From Mesostigma viride (Eukaryota > Streptophyta > Mesostigmatophyceae > Mesostigmatales > Mesostigmataceae): a DNA stretch of 64,000 nucleotides. The stretch lies in contig RPFO01000103.1 in assembly GCA_009746045.1 (NCBI GenBank), positions 2,258,565 through 2,322,564 of the forward strand, given 5' to 3'. The notes beneath the pieces were generated by a model, which worked only from the letters and a program-made list of their open reading frames with translations, was not told where the DNA came from and made no database searches. Numbering within the stretch: position 1 is the first letter of the stretch; every line of letters begins with the position of its first letter. Position numbers and translations under genes: made by a program. Of the stretch, positions 19,563-32,690 are shown in pieces.

Positions 19563-20038
19563 GAAAACTGATAAAGCATGCGCCGCCATGTCTTCCTCAA
19601 TAAATTGGCTGCATTGCATGCGCACGGTGACGAATGCAAGTCCGGTACAGTACTGGCGCGGCGCCTAGGTGCCACTGACCAGTTGTACTACAAAGAACCC
19701 ACTTGTACTGATTCTTTCGACATTGTACTACGTTTAGTCACTGTCTACTTCAACCCAGGTGGTCATACCACCTCCTAGGCAGGTTGTGCTACACCTGAAC
19801 GAATCTTTACTAGCCTGAGCTAGTTTGAACTAGTTTGAAGTAGATTGTACTACCCTGTAGTACCAATGAAGTACTTTGAACTACATCCAAGTACTTGGAA
19901 ACAGTCCAGAGGTCATTTGCAGGGACTTTCACCCTTTCCAGGAGCATTTCTCGCAGATCAGCCATGAGGCAGCGGCACCGACTCGCACTCCGCTCCCCTT
20001 AGTCGCAAATCAGGGAATCCAGATCGTAAGATCAACCA
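19563..20038 (-). repeat. A1 repeat of family B copy I
   Basis: 476 bp, the same length as A2 (7358-7833). The sense start TGGTTGATCTTACGATC is close to family A (TGATTGATCTTACGATC). Includes the GTAGTACAA/AGTTCAAA motif array at about 19815-19890. Confidence 0.9.
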
Positions 20039-20220
20039 TTCTGTGAGTGGATTTCTGCTGTCTACCATGCCAGAAGCGGGCAGGGGCGTAGCCAGCACGC
20101 CAAGGCCTGTCTGCACCTGTACTACCCCGACATTGTTCGGAATTGGGTACTGGCGGACCGCCTGCTAGCAGGTTGGCAGCGGCTTGTTCCGGCTGTCAGC
20201 CGTGTTGGTTCGTACGGCAC
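20039..20220 (+). pseudogene. Family D ORF2 fragment (YR N-terminal region), continuation
   Basis: Resumes the D frame after the B insertion: FCEWISAVYHARSGQGR, AKACLHLYYPDIVRNWVLAD, RLLAGWQRLVPAVSRV. This aligns with family A FCEWLVSVYEEG ... LQLYFPNEIKGWYEARRLLAGW. Similarity fades near 20220 and the frame stops soon after; the catalytic part of the recombinase is missing. Confidence 0.8.
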
Positions 20221-20639
20221 CTCGGGTATAAAAATACGCCGTATTCCACGGTACTGACGCTTTCGACCGCGTACGCCGTACGATTTTCACTGTTTTTCAC
20301 TTTGGACTTAGCCGATTTTGGAGGTCGCGGACGTGTCACGCGGTGGGGAGAGGCCCAGACCTGTCAGTGGTACTGACATTGCTGAAATTGCAGCGAGTGC
20401 ATACTACTTGCTAGTACACGCGTGACGGTGTGCCTTTCTACATTTTTTGACAGGATTTTTTATTGCGCGGGAGAAAAGCTGCGAGGGGACAGAGCATATG
20501 CATGGCAGAATCATAAGGTTTAGGGACGGGTGCACTTCCAGAAAGACGCAGAAGAGTGACGATGCAATTAAAGCAAATAGAGGGTGCCGGGTACGCCGGT
20601 TCATGTATTGTGCGCTAGGCAATCCTAAAAGAGGCGACC
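20221..20639 (+). other. Unique intergenic stretch
   Basis: No similarity to the elements and no convincing ORF. A pyrimidine-rich run ending TTTTTTGACAG (about 20442-20452) resembles a 3' splice site and lies upstream of the BED-like ORF, but no matching donor was identified. Confidence 0.4.
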
Positions 20640-21099
20640 ATGCCTAGAGTTCCAGACGTCAAAAGGGGAGAGCAGTATCAATACCTCCACCTGATTGACG
20701 AGGTGGAAAAGACCATGAGTGGGGAAGACGTGGTAGTCGGCCAGAGGTGGCCAGGCGTGCAAGCTGTGCGATTACAAGTTCGGCAGGCCTGGCAACTTTA
20801 GCAAGGATCGCGCTGTCGGCCATCTCGGCCACATCCCCAACAAGGGAGCCACATTTTGCCAGCAGTCTAGGAATGTAGAAGGCCTGATCGGGAGGCTTCA
20901 AGCGGCTGAGGCAGCCCGGTTGGAAAAGAAGGAGCAAAAGGCAGTGCTCGGTGCCCGCGTTGCCAAGGCCCTTCTGCCTGCCGCTGCCCCGGGTGCTGGC
21001 CCTTGTGGCTCTGGCAAGGCAGTGCAGAAGACGATTCCACAGTGCTTTTCCAATGCGCAGCTCCAGGAAGTCCGCCTTGCCCAGGCCGCTTTCTTTTAG
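20640..21099 (+). pseudogene. BED-type zinc-finger protein remnant (hAT transposase N-terminus-like)
   Basis: ATG 20640 gives MPRVPDVKRGEQYQYLHLID to about RWPG. A one-base frame change near 20757 is needed to enter the next open stretch, CKLCDYKFG ... GHLGHIPNKGATFC, which has the C-x2-C ... H ... C spacing of plant-type BED fingers in hAT transposases. Next comes an Ala/Lys/Glu-rich segment (EAARLEKKEQKAVLGARVAK) and a stop at 21097-21099. The catalytic domain is not seen. A hAT-like TIR element starts 21 bp downstream. The assignment rests on finger spacing only. Confidence 0.45.
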
Positions 21100-21119
21100 G
21101 GCGGTTTTACCGGATTAGG

Positions 21120-21778
21120 CAGGGGGGTGTCCAAAAACAAGAAAATTTACACGACGCTGGATTCGAGTAGATCTCGCGAAAACAAGCATGTTTGCCACTG
21201 GTCACAACCCCACGGGGTCTCTAGGTTAGAAGTTACAGAGCCTCAAAAACCGTTAACTTAAAGGGTAGGTAGGTAGGGTGCCGGGCCGATATGGGTTTTT
21301 TACAACAAAACACTTGGATTTCTGCTGCTCCCTGTATGGTCGGAATTTTGAAACGGTTTGACGGACAAACTGATAGCACTTGGCGAGCTGAACCCAAATC
21401 TGCAGTCAAAATTTTGGCAGGTACCATAGAGGGGGGGGGTTTGCCCGCAAGATGGTGCTGCCCCTAGGCACGGAAGTATGCTGCCGTCTGCCACCACTAC
21501 AAGGCTTCAGCTATCCAGCGCCGTGCCGTGCCAGTATCGCGTCGCGCCGGCCAATGACCCATTTTAGAAAACCGGAATTTTCCCATACACCAATATGCTC
21601 AAACGGTAGAGCTCGCGGAGCTGATCATTTTGCTCCCTAGGTCGACCCCTATAACCCTTGGGACCTCAGGGTTTTGCTAGGTATAGCGCCTAAGTGCTAG
21701 GTAGGTAGGGTCCAAGGGCCAACTTTTGGAAAATTTCAGCGTATGTGTCTGATATTTTTGTTTCGGACACCCCCCCTG
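21120..21778. mobile_element. hAT-like MITE with terminal inverted repeats and target duplication
   Basis: Left end CAGGGGGGTGTCCAAAAAC; right end (reverse complement) CAGGGGGGGTGTCCGAAAC. The similarity continues imperfectly into A-rich sequence. GATTAGG flanks both sides (21113-21119 and 21779-21785), or 8 bp GGATTAGG if the last G is shared. CAGGG ends and a 7-8 bp duplication fit hAT elements. The 659-bp interior has no ORF of note but includes two GGTAGGTAGGG clusters (about 21261 and 21699). Confidence 0.75.
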
Positions 21779-21785
21779 GATTAGG

Positions 21786-22055
21786 ATACATTTTTTTGTC
21801 TAGGATACATTTGATGCACTGTGCAGTTTTCAGATGTGTTTGAGGGGGTTGATTGCGCCTAACATGCATTTTATTGAAGCAATGAGTTTCCCAAGATATA
21901 CATGATATAAACTAAGACAATTGACCCATTAACGCAATGAGACAACATCAATAAGACAACATATGCCAATTGAAGGCTGCCCGCAACTTTATTCCAAGCT
22001 CATTATTATATGATTCCAAGACCATAATTCTTCCAAGATCGTACATCTTCAAGAT
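21786..22055. other. AT-rich unique flank
   Basis: No ORF or repeat recognised. Ends ...CATCTTCAAGAT immediately before A copy 3. The other side of that insertion site is 28372 (ATAGCACTAC). Confidence 0.5.
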
Positions 22056-22805
22056 TGATTGATCTTACGATCGGGATTCCCTGATTTTGCCTGGGGGAGC
22101 GGAGGGATGGAGGTGCGCCGCTACCTTGGAGGCGCTACACCGTTGCCCAGTGGTGCAAGTCGACATGCGGGAGCCAAACGGGGTGGCCACACCCTCTCTG
22201 GAGGGTCTGACAGCCTTGGATGGGCCTCAGATGTAGTTCAAACTAGTTCAAAGTTAGTACAGGTAGTACAAACTAGTTCAAACGAGTTCAATCTACTTCA
22301 ACTAGTATCCAGGGACCCTCAAGATATGCCAGGTGGTTGCTGAACGGTTCTGGCATGACAGAACATGTGTGACATCATAAAAATGTAGTACAATGTTGAA
22401 AAAAGTAGTATCAGGGTCCTAGATCTAGTACAGTAGTATTCTGAGGTCATTCTTACATGGAGCGCCGCGCCAGCGGGGCGCCGCACTTGCGTGTGTCACG
22501 GATGCAACGTTGATGCGATGTATTTCAAGGTGGTGATGGCTGCCAAGCCAGCTTATCAGTTTTCAACACAACTAGAGCAATACTTCACCGTTTTTGACAA
22601 AGTTGGTGTCAAACTAATCGTGAGACAATAGCCGACATCATTTTGACGGTTTTCGCACCAAGTTTTGACGGGTTTGCGCAACGGGAGTAAAAGTCCGCAA
22701 GGTAGAACTGAGTGACAAATTTTCAGTCCGAAATTTTTCTCAGTCTCCAAGATTGCGGAATATTGAGCCTAGTTGTGAGAAATTTCTTCATCTTTGAATT
22801 CTATA

Positions 22806-23516
22806 ATGGCTAGTGATCACGAAGACACCACCCTTGAGGCAGTAGACCGAGATTTCTTATTAAATGTGAAAAAATCGTATTTTCAGGGGGGCAAGGAGTT
22901 GTTAACGACTTTGAAGTTCTTGACTGAGTATCTCGGTCCAAACTGGGCCCAAAGGCTTACTACTATGTCTGAGGGTCGTTTGACATCCTTGGGACAGTTT
23001 CTCAAGACTGCAGGGCTCCAGATTAGTGAGGGGTCAAGTGATTCCGACATGGGTTCCATGTTGTGCAAGGCCATTACTCTAGAGATGAAGAAGCCCCCAG
23101 TGGCCACTGGGGGCAAGGGGAAGACTGGTCCAGCCAGGGGCGAAAGGACCCGAAAGGATCCTCCCAGCAACGGCACCGACGAGGAAGAGGAGGACGCGAC
23201 GAGCTCTGAGGATTTTTTGGACGCGCGCGAGCAGCTGGCCCCTGCTGCTGCTCGCGCCAAGGGAAAGAAGTCTCAGGGCAGGAACCGAAAGCTGGCAGAG
23301 AATGCTGCCCTTCTGGCGGGCGTCCGCGAGCTCATCGGAGCGGAGTTGCAAGCCCTGGCGCGGGGGAAGAGGAGGGACGCGAGGAAAGGGAAGAGCCAGC
23401 GCGAGGACAAGGGGGGCAAGGGCCATCCGAAGAGCAAGCGCCAGGAGAAGAGACGCGCGCGGCGCGGGAGCAGCCCAGGCTCGACAGACACCAGCAGTGG
23501 GAGCGACGAGAGTCGC

Positions 23517-23570
<54 letters not shown>

Positions 23571-24311
23571 TCCGACAGCGAGAGCAGAGGCCGTGGCAGG
23601 GGCAGGGGTGGCGCTCGGTCGCGCCGCGACAAGTCCCGGGAGCGACGTGGGCATGGCAGGGGCCGTTCTGCGGAGCCCAAGGGGCGTCGGGATCGCTCCC
23701 GCGAGCGTCGCAAGGAGCGGCAGCGGTCCAGCAGCCGGAGCACGAGTCGGGACTCCTCCCAGCGGAGCTCGCGTCGATCGCGGGAGCGTGTGAGGGAGAG
23801 AGACCTGCGCCGAACCACCAAGGGGGTGCGTCTCCCCCGGCGAGCTTTCAAAGTGGCCTGGCGCCTGTTGGTCAAGGACCGCGACGACAGGGTGCTGCCG
23901 CTGCAGGTGCTGGATGCGCGCCAGGTCGCGCACGGGAGCCTGCAGGCCCGCTTGGCCCTTCGCAAGGAGCAGGAGGGCGTTGGGGCTGCACCGGGAGCCC
24001 CCCGCGGGTGGAAGAACAGCACGCACCATCTGGTGTGCAACAACCTGACCTACATTCTGGATGTGGCCATCCAAGAGCTGGGGGAGGATGTGGTGACGGA
24101 GCTGGCCTGCTTCGAGTACCTGGCGCGTGTGGTCGAGGCGTTCCTCATGGTGGAGAAGACCAGCGGCTGGAACAACGGGGCGATGCACCTGCTGCCACTG
24201 GTGGAGGGCAGTACTATTGGAAGCGCAGCAGCCCGGGCAGCGCGGAAGGCGGCTCGCCAGGAGGCGGAGCTGGCATCGGCGGCGGCGGCGGCGGCCAAAA
24301 AGGACAAGTGA
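22806..24311 (+). CDS. ORF1: Gag-like protein with an RS domain (family A copy 3)
   Basis: 501 aa, same as copy 2 except for two extra Ser codons in the AGC/CAG run at about 23517-23563. Intact from ATG 22806 (MASDHEDTT) to the stop. RS region and conserved C-terminal module as in copy 2. The Ser-run length change shows that this microsatellite varies between copies. Confidence 0.85.
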
Positions 24312-24343
24312 GGGGCAGGGGTGTGCTCCCGCTGCCAGTGAAG

Positions 24344-27300
24344 ATGGTCCCCCGCTCGACCGCAGCCGCCTGCGATCCAACCGCAGGCTGCAGCGCGCTC
24401 TGCGTGCCAGAGCAAGGCTGCGGTGTCAAGAGCGGGCCACAAGGGGCCTGAACTGGCTGTGGGGCAGGACCCGGGAACGGTCCGGTGGACCGGCGGTGCA
24501 GCAGCAGGCTATTACTGCGAGCCCCTGCACCGTCGCCCAAAGGGCCGCCCTACAAGGGATGGAGGATGCTGCCCGCGTCTACAACCGCCGGCTTACCGCC
24601 GTAGCGGAGGCGACAGACACGGGGGACGCAGAGCCCGCGCCATACGGGCCGGGCGGTCAATACGAAATTATTGACCCGGAGAGGCTGGCACTGCCAAAAG
24701 GAGGAGCTGCAGGTAGTGTCAAGCTGCTGGACTGCCTGCCGGAGGCATGGCAGAGGACGTATGAGGACATAAACAACATTCTACAAAGATGCGACGCGGA
24801 GGCGGGGGCGTGGATGCGGCGGGGCCGGGTGTCTCATGGTTGTGCAAGCGATGCGGCGTACGCACGACTGAGCATCAGGCTGGCGGAGACGCGGATGATC
24901 GAGTACAGTGAGGAGGCGCCCCTGTGGTGAACGGCTGTTTTGCCGTCCCCAAGAAAGACCCCGGGGTTGTGGAGCCCAGCGAACGACGGCAGCGGTTTAT
25001 AGGGAATATGGTGCCGTGCAACCGGCGCTTCCTCAAGCCGCCTACCTGTTACCTGCCTAACTTGGGCGAGGTCGCTGAGCTGAGTGTGGGGGCGCCATGC
25101 TATTCGGGCAAGACAGACCTTGACACCTACTATTACCGGTTCGAGGTACCTGAGAGCTGGCGCCCCTATTTCTCGCTGCCCCCCGTGTGGTCCGATGAGG
25201 TCGGCCAGCTGGGACGACGGCGAAAGTTGTACCCCAGGTTCCGGGTCCTTGTCATGGGCTGGAGCCACTCGGTGGTCCTTGCACAGGTTGCCCACCTGCA
25301 CTGTCTCTACGGGGCGGGGTGCTCGATGCCAAGAGAGGGCTGTCATATCCCATGCACTTGATGGGGGTGCGCACAGTGCGCGGGGATGGCATGGACCGGC
25401 TGGAGTTGGTGGAGAGCGCAGCCAGTGCAGCGTGGCGGCTGCTGCCGGAGGATCCCCCACATCCCGCTCAGCTGGTCATGATCGATGATCTGGGGGTCAC
25501 CCATGGGCGGAGCGCGGAGGAGACCAACGCCGTGCTCACCAAGGCGTGCGAGGAGAGCTACGGTCCCAAGGGGTTGGTGGTCAACGAGAAGAAGGTGGAG
25601 AGAGCTGAGGAGGGGCGCCCGGTGGAAATCTTGGGGATTGAGTTCTGCCAGGACGGGTCCATGCGGCCGAGCGCGGCCCGGATGGCGGCCTTGGTGCGCG
25701 ACACGCAGGCAATGCTGGGGCGTGGACGGGCCACTTACCACCAACTGGCCTCGTTGCTGGGACGGTGGGTGTGGGTCCACTTGCTGCGTCGGGGTCTACT
25801 GTCCATCTGGTTTCACGCCTACCGCTTGCTGCAGCAAGTCCTGGTGCACAAGCGGGGCTGGAGCTATCGGCTGTGGGGTAGTGTAAGGGAAGAGCTCCAG
25901 GCTGCAATGGACTTGGCCCCGCTGGTGCATGCGCAGCGCGACCAGCCCCTGAGCTGCACCGTGGTGGCCACTGATGCGTCAACCCACGGTTCTGGGGTGG
26001 TGTACAGCCGGTGGGAGGCGCCTGCGGTGCGTGGCCTGTCCAACTGTCGGGAGCGGAAGGGCTGGAAGACGCTCTGTGTGGACTCTGAGACGGCCAGCGT
26101 GGAGCGCACAGGGGAGATTGAGCACCGAGCCATGGCAGCGGCGCAGTGGCGCACCGCTCTTGCCCACCGGTGGCTCGATCCCTCGGCCCACATCAACGAG
26201 AAGGAGATTCGTGCGGCTGTGCAAGGGATCGAGTGGGGCCTGCGCTCACAGGTTCACTGGCAGCAACGTCACGTGCGGCTGGTGGACAATTCGGCAGTTG
26301 TCGGTGCGCTCGTCAAAGGGCGTTCGTCGTCCTACCGGCTGAACGCCTGGTGCCGCCGGGCGATCGCGCTAGGGCTGGCCAGCAACACCCGCTACCACTG
26401 GGTGTATGTGAGGTCGGAGCGCAACCCGGCCGACGCGCCCAGTCGTGGTCGATGGGTGCGCAACCTCACTGCGGATGGCGACGTGGAGAGCAATCCGGGG
26501 CCACATGGGCGGCAGGAATTGCTGGAGGCCACTGTGCAGCCCAGCACGCTAGCTGCATATCACCGAGCGCTGAGGGCGTACGTGGAGTATGGTCAACCCC
26601 TCGCTCCCGTGGCCAAGACGGAGGCGGAAGGCGTCTTTTGTGAGTGGCTGGTCAGCGTGTATGAGGAAGGGGGAAGCCGGACCATGGTTGTGCGCGCATT
26701 ATGCGGGCTGCAGCTGTACTTCCCCAACGAGATTAAGGGGTGGTACGAGGCGCGTCGCTTGCTGGCCGGCTGGGCGCGACGAGTTCCCGTGCAGAGCCCT
26801 CACCCCGTCCCGTGGCAGCTACTGTACCTCGTGGCAAACATTCTTCGTGCACAAGGCTCGATATTAGCTGCCTGCTGCTGCATCATTGTTTTTCAGCAAT
26901 ACTTGCGCATCGGAGAAGCGTTCAAGCTTCGCGTGGGGGACGTGGCTCTGCGCGGGGACTTCCGCCTGGGGCCCAGTAACCAGGGTGCGCTGCTGCTACG
27001 CGACCCCAAGACAGCCAAGGGCCAGGCCCAGGCAGTGGTGGTTGTTGAGCCCCTTTCACTCACGTTGCTTGGCGCCCTGTGTGCTGGGCGGGCGCACGAG
27101 GAGCTGCTCTTTGGCGCACTCAGCTACAGCCGTTTCTTGCGGCGGTGGCACGCCGCCTGGGACCTCCTTGGCTTGCGGGGGATGTTTTCACCCTACAGCA
27201 TGCGCCACGGGGGGGCCACCCATGACTACCTGCGCGGGGTACCAATCGCGGACATCCAAAAGCGTGGCCGGTGGCGCCAGTTTTCGTCCGTGGACCATTA

Positions 27301-27469
27301 CGTGGGGCTCCACCGCGCCCTGCAGGTGCGGGTGCCCCAGGTGGTGTGGGACCTCGCGGGCAGACTGCCCCCCGTGACTGGCGTCGTCACTTTGGGCCGT
27401 AGATTTCGGCCATACTTCGGTGAGGCGCACTCTAGCGGACACGCTAGGGCTTCACCAGCTGGAGGGTAA
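24344..27469 (+). pseudogene. Family A copy 3 ORF2, frameshifted
   Basis: Shares three run-length changes with copy 2: 5 C after the ATG (about 24349), 4 C at about 24919 and 4 G at about 25317. Unlike copy 2, the 3' end is correct, so 25319-27469 is open through RT motif MIDDLG, RNase H, 2A and YR to the normal stop. Confidence 0.88.
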
Positions 27470-27536
27470 GGATGTGCCCTCCCATGGCTCCTGACGCGGT
27501 TTCCAGATGTACGGCCTGCGGCCAGGTTGGAGATGC

Positions 27537-28371
27537 GGGTCAAGTGGAAGCGGCGGCCAGGGACTGCCAAAAAATATTTTATGTCTCTCTGTCTACTAAG
27601 TCCGGTCGGCTTCAACATATAGTGTAATAAACAAGTTCTGGTGCCCTTCAACCAGAAGTGGACCTAGGCAATGCACAGTGGATGATTGATCTTACGATCG
27701 GGATTCCCTGATTTTGCCTGGGGGAGCGGAGGGATGGAGGTGCGCCGCTACCTTGGAGGCGCTACACCGTTGCCCAGTGGTGCAAGTCGACATGCGGGAG
27801 CCAAACGGGGTGGCCACGCCCTCTCTGGAGGGTCTGACAGCCTTGGATGGGCCTCAGATGTAGTTCGAACTAGTTCAAAGTTAGTACAGGTAGTACAAAC
27901 TAGTTCAAACGAGTTCAATCTACTTCAACTAGTATCCAGGGACCCTCAAGATATGCCAGGTGGTTGCTGAACGGTTCTGGCATGACAGAACATGTGTGAC
28001 ATCATAAAAATGTAGTACAATGTTGAAAAAAGTAGTATCAGGGTCCTAGATCTAGTACAGTAGTATTCTGAGGTCATTCTTACATGGAGCGCCGCGCCAG
28101 CGGGGCGCCGCACTTGCGTGTGTCACGGATGCAACGTTGATGCGATGTATTTCAAGGTGGTGATGGCTGCCAAGCCAGCTTATCAGTTTTCCCCACCCAC
28201 CCACCCTTTTCTGTTTTGTCTTGGGGGGTCAAGTGGAAGCGGCGGCCAGGGACTGCCAAAAAATATTTTATGTCTCTCTGTCTACTAAGTCCGGTCGGCT
28301 TCAACATATAGTGTAATAAACAAGTTCTGGTGCCCTTCAACCAGAAGTGGACCTAGGCAATGCACAGTGGA
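27537..28371 (+). repeat. B1-A2-B2 split direct repeat block of family A copy 3
   Basis: B1 27537-27682, A2 27683-28191, C-rich spacer CCCCACCCACCCACCC at 28191-28206, B2 28226-28371; lengths as in copy 2. AATAAA signals in both B repeats. Confidence 0.92.
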
Positions 28372-28790
28372 ATAGCACTACAGACACCCACGCGGCTTCC
28401 GCGGTCATCACGCTCCTCCTCCAAGACGACTCAACCTTACAGGACGTTGGGCCATCATACGTCCGGAATAATTGTCTCACTTATTACATAACCAAACTTT
28501 TTGAGGGATCGCCATGGTTGCATGGTTTCAACACATGCGCCCTGCACTCATGTGCATCAAAGGTGTTGCGTCTAGTGCCAACTCAGTGTCAAAGAACTGA
28601 TTCAATCATGTTTCCCGTATGGCCATGAAGGCCCACATGAGTTAAACATGGCCGAGAGTGATTGCATCATCCTTCTTGGCGACATCGGTCTTGACGACGT
28701 CGATGGGGAAGACGGCAGCACCTGCATGTGAACAAAAGAATCCATGAACTGTGGCATCCAAAGGCAACAACATATTAGCATCCCATTGAA
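28372..28790. other. Unique flank right of A copy 3
   Basis: No gene recognised on either strand; short ORFs only. Confidence 0.4.
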
Positions 28791-29115
28791 CACGCAGCCA
28801 CGCTGACCCGGCCATCCAGCCGCCCACGCAGCCACAGAGCCAGCCAGCCACGCAGTGACGCACCCACCCAGCCACACATCCACGCATCCACGCACCCGGC
28901 ACCCCCCCCAGCCAGCCAGCCGCGCAGCCACGCAGCCACGCAGCAGCGCAGCCACGCAGCCACGCAGCCACACAGCCACGCACCCTCCTTTCCAGCCAAG
29001 CAGCCACGCAGTCACACAGTCAACCCCCCATCCCCCCATCCCGCCCACCCCCCACCCACCCCACCCCCACCCCCCACCCACCCCACCCCCACCCACCCAC
29101 CCACCCCACCCACTC
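28791..29115. repeat. Minisatellites CACGCAGC and CCCACC
   Basis: 28791-29010 is built of imperfect CACGCAGC(C) units; 29025-29115 is CCCACC/CCCCACCCAC runs. The G-rich strand of the second block has many G3-4 runs. The 3' end of the poly-Gln ORF runs into this block on the minus strand. Confidence 0.8.
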
Positions 29116-29129
29116 AACACTACACGAAT

Positions 29130-30549
<1,420 letters not shown>

Positions 30550-30639
30550 TTTTCCACCCTGAAAATTATTCTAGGATAGGCTAATGATTAGTTTGGCCTC
30601 AAATTTGGCACCAAGGTGCCTAATCAGATATCTTATGGT

Positions 30640-31455
30640 GGCATGTGGTCAAATAATTTTTTGGGAGTCGGCAGCATGGTAACATGGTGACATTTGCTAG
30701 CATAAAAATACCGAATTTTCAGCACTTTCTGGCATGTATGCGTATATAATGAAGAGAGAAAATGAACTTTGCACATGTTATAAACACATCCCATGCAGCA
30801 TGCCCACAAAGTTTCAGGCTGGTTGGATCACAAAATGGTGACAGATGCTAGCATAAATACCCCAAAATGCAGTTTTTCAGGGTTTTCCAAGGGTTTTCAT
30901 CACACATATGCATATATAATGACACCAAATGAACTCAGTTGGGCGTGGAACTTTGCACATGTTATAAACACATCCCATGCAGCATGCCCACCAAGTTTCA
31001 GGCTGGTTGGATCACAAAATGGTGACAGATGCTAGCATAAACACCACAAAAATGCAGTTTTTCAGGGTTTTCCAAGGGTTTCATCACACATTTGCATATA
31101 TAATGACATCAAATGAACTCAGTTGGACCTGGGACTTGGCACATGTTCGAAACACATCCCATGCAGCCTGCCCACAAAGCTTCAGGCTGGTTGGATGACA
31201 AACTGGTGACAAATGCTAGCATAAATACCACAAAAATGCAGTTTTTCATGGTTTTTCAAGGGTTTCATCACACATGTGCATATATAATGACATCAAATGA
31301 ACTCAGTTGGACCTGGAACTTGGCACATGTTCGAAACACATCCCATGCAGCCTGCCCACAAAGCTTCAGGCTGGTTGGATACCAAATTGGTGACAGATGC
31401 TAGCATAAATACCACAGAAAAAGCAGCTTTCTATTGTTCTTCCAAGGGTTTCATG
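30640..31455. repeat. 184-bp tandem satellite, about 4 units
   Basis: Anchor CACATGTT(A/C)(T/G)AAACACATCCC recurs at 30772, 30956, 31140 and 31324, exactly 184 bp apart. A diverged partial unit precedes (about 30640-30771) and the last unit decays near 31455. Each unit contains GCATATATAATGA. Units 2-4 are more alike than unit 1. Confidence 0.9.
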
Positions 31456-31606
31456 GCAATCATTCCACCTTGGTGTACAGAAGGTTCCAAACAACACATC
31501 ATTACATTATGCATCATATTTACAATGCAGGAAGGCATACTTGGGGGCACATGCCTATAGTACAATGCATTAATAACACAGCTCTAGCCAGCTAGCTAGC
31601 TATATA

Positions 31607-31840
31607 GTGGCTAATGCCACACCCGGGGGCACATTCTCACGGCCCTGCATCCTTTTCCTTTTCTTCTTCTCTGCATCTGACAGGGGCCTGCCCCCCATCT
31701 TCTCATCCACCAGCCTGGTGAGCACCCTGACGTTGGTGACTTGCGTCAGCTACCTTACCCCCATGGCACGCTTGGCCTTTCGCTTGGTGAAGGTGGAGGG
31801 GACCGTGGGTGCGACAGTTGGTCTGGGTTTTCATCACCCC
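31607..31840 (-). pseudogene. Possible decayed coding segment
   Basis: On the minus strand one frame reads [12 protein letters not shown], one TAG, then [15 protein letters not shown] and [19 protein letters not shown]. The composition looks protein-coding and only one stop interrupts about 75 codons; an intron around the TAG is possible. No family recognised. Confidence 0.25.
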
Positions 31841-31879
31841 CTTCCTCCAGTGCATGCGTGTGCTCCAACGCCTAAGCAG

Positions 31880-31988
31880 AGAAGCACACACACACACGCA
31901 CATACACACACACACACGTCGATCCCTTACCCACCCACCCACCCACACCCACGTACACATGTATCCACCCACCCATGCATACACGTAG

Positions 31989-32071
<83 letters not shown>

Positions 32072-32690
32072 GTCATACCCTCCCTCCCTCCCTCCCTCCT
32101 CCTCCCTCCCTCCCTCCTCCCTCCCCCTCCTCCCTCCTCCCTCCCTCCCCCCTCCCTCCCTCCCTCCTCCTCCCTCCCCCTCCCTCCCTCCTCCCTCCCT
32201 CCCTCCTCCCTCCCTCCCTCCTCCTCCCTCCCTCCTCTCCTCCCTCCCTCCCTCCTCCCTCCCTCCCTCCCTCCCCCTCCCTCCTCCCTCCCTCCCTCCC
32301 TCCCTCCCTCCCTCCCTCCCTCCCTCCCTCCCTCCCTCCCTCCCTCCCTCCCTCCCTCCCTCCCTCCCTCCCTCCCTCCTCCTCCCTCCCTCCCTCCCTC
32401 CCTCCCTCCCTCCCTCCTCCCTCCCTCCCTCCCTCCCTCCCTCCCTCCTCCCTCCTCCCTCCCTCCCTCCCTCCTCCCTCCCTCCCTCCCTCCCTCCTCC
32501 CTCCCTCCTCCCTCCCTCCCTCCCTCCCTCCCTCCCTCCCTCCCTCCCTCCCTCCCTCCCTCCCTCCCTCCCTCCCTCCCTCCCTCCCTCCCTCCCTCCC
32601 TCCCTCCCTCCTCCTCCCTCCCTCCCTCCCTCCCTCCTCCCTCCCTCCCTCCCTCCCTCCCTCCCTCCTCCCTCCCTCCCCTCCCTCATT
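31880..32690. repeat. Microsatellite block: CA, ACGC, then about 610 bp of CCCT
   Basis: CA/CACG repeats near 31885-31920, CCCA runs near 31930-31975, (ACGC)n at about 31987-32070, then (CCCT)n with CCT interruptions from about 32075 to 32690. Long ORFs here in several frames are repeat artefacts. Confidence 0.95.

Larger units (their letters stand above)
7156..20038 (-). mobile_element. Family B YR retrotransposon, copy I, split by an A element
   Basis: Ends are TGGTTGATC (sense start, 20038) and GCACAGAGGA (sense end, 7156). Without the nested A element (10362-16672) it is 6572 bp. Order in sense: A1 19563-20038, gag, ORF2, B1 7834-7987, A2 7358-7833, B2 7156-7309. It sits in family D codons GCC ATT | TTC TGT (AI|FC), which rejoin without loss or duplication. 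ORF2 has a premature stop and frameshifts, so the copy is dead. Confidence 0.92.
22056..28371 (+). mobile_element. Family A YR retrotransposon, copy 3 (structurally complete)
   Basis: 6316 bp with both termini. A1 22056-22564, leader, gag 22806-24311, ORF2 from 24344, B1 27537-27682, A2 27683-28191, B2 28226-28371. It is the one A copy whose two flanks are both non-element DNA. Almost identical to copy 2, differing mainly in the gag Ser run and the 3' end of ORF2. Confidence 0.95.

Noticed and set aside
30640-31403. Repeated 80-96 aa ORFs (MQHAHKVSGW type)
   Set aside because: They restart once per 184-bp satellite unit and exist only because of the tandem repeat.
32075-32690. Telomeric repeat
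   Set aside because: The unit is CCCT/CCT without the AAA of CCCTAAA-type telomeres and lies inside the sequence between unique flanks.
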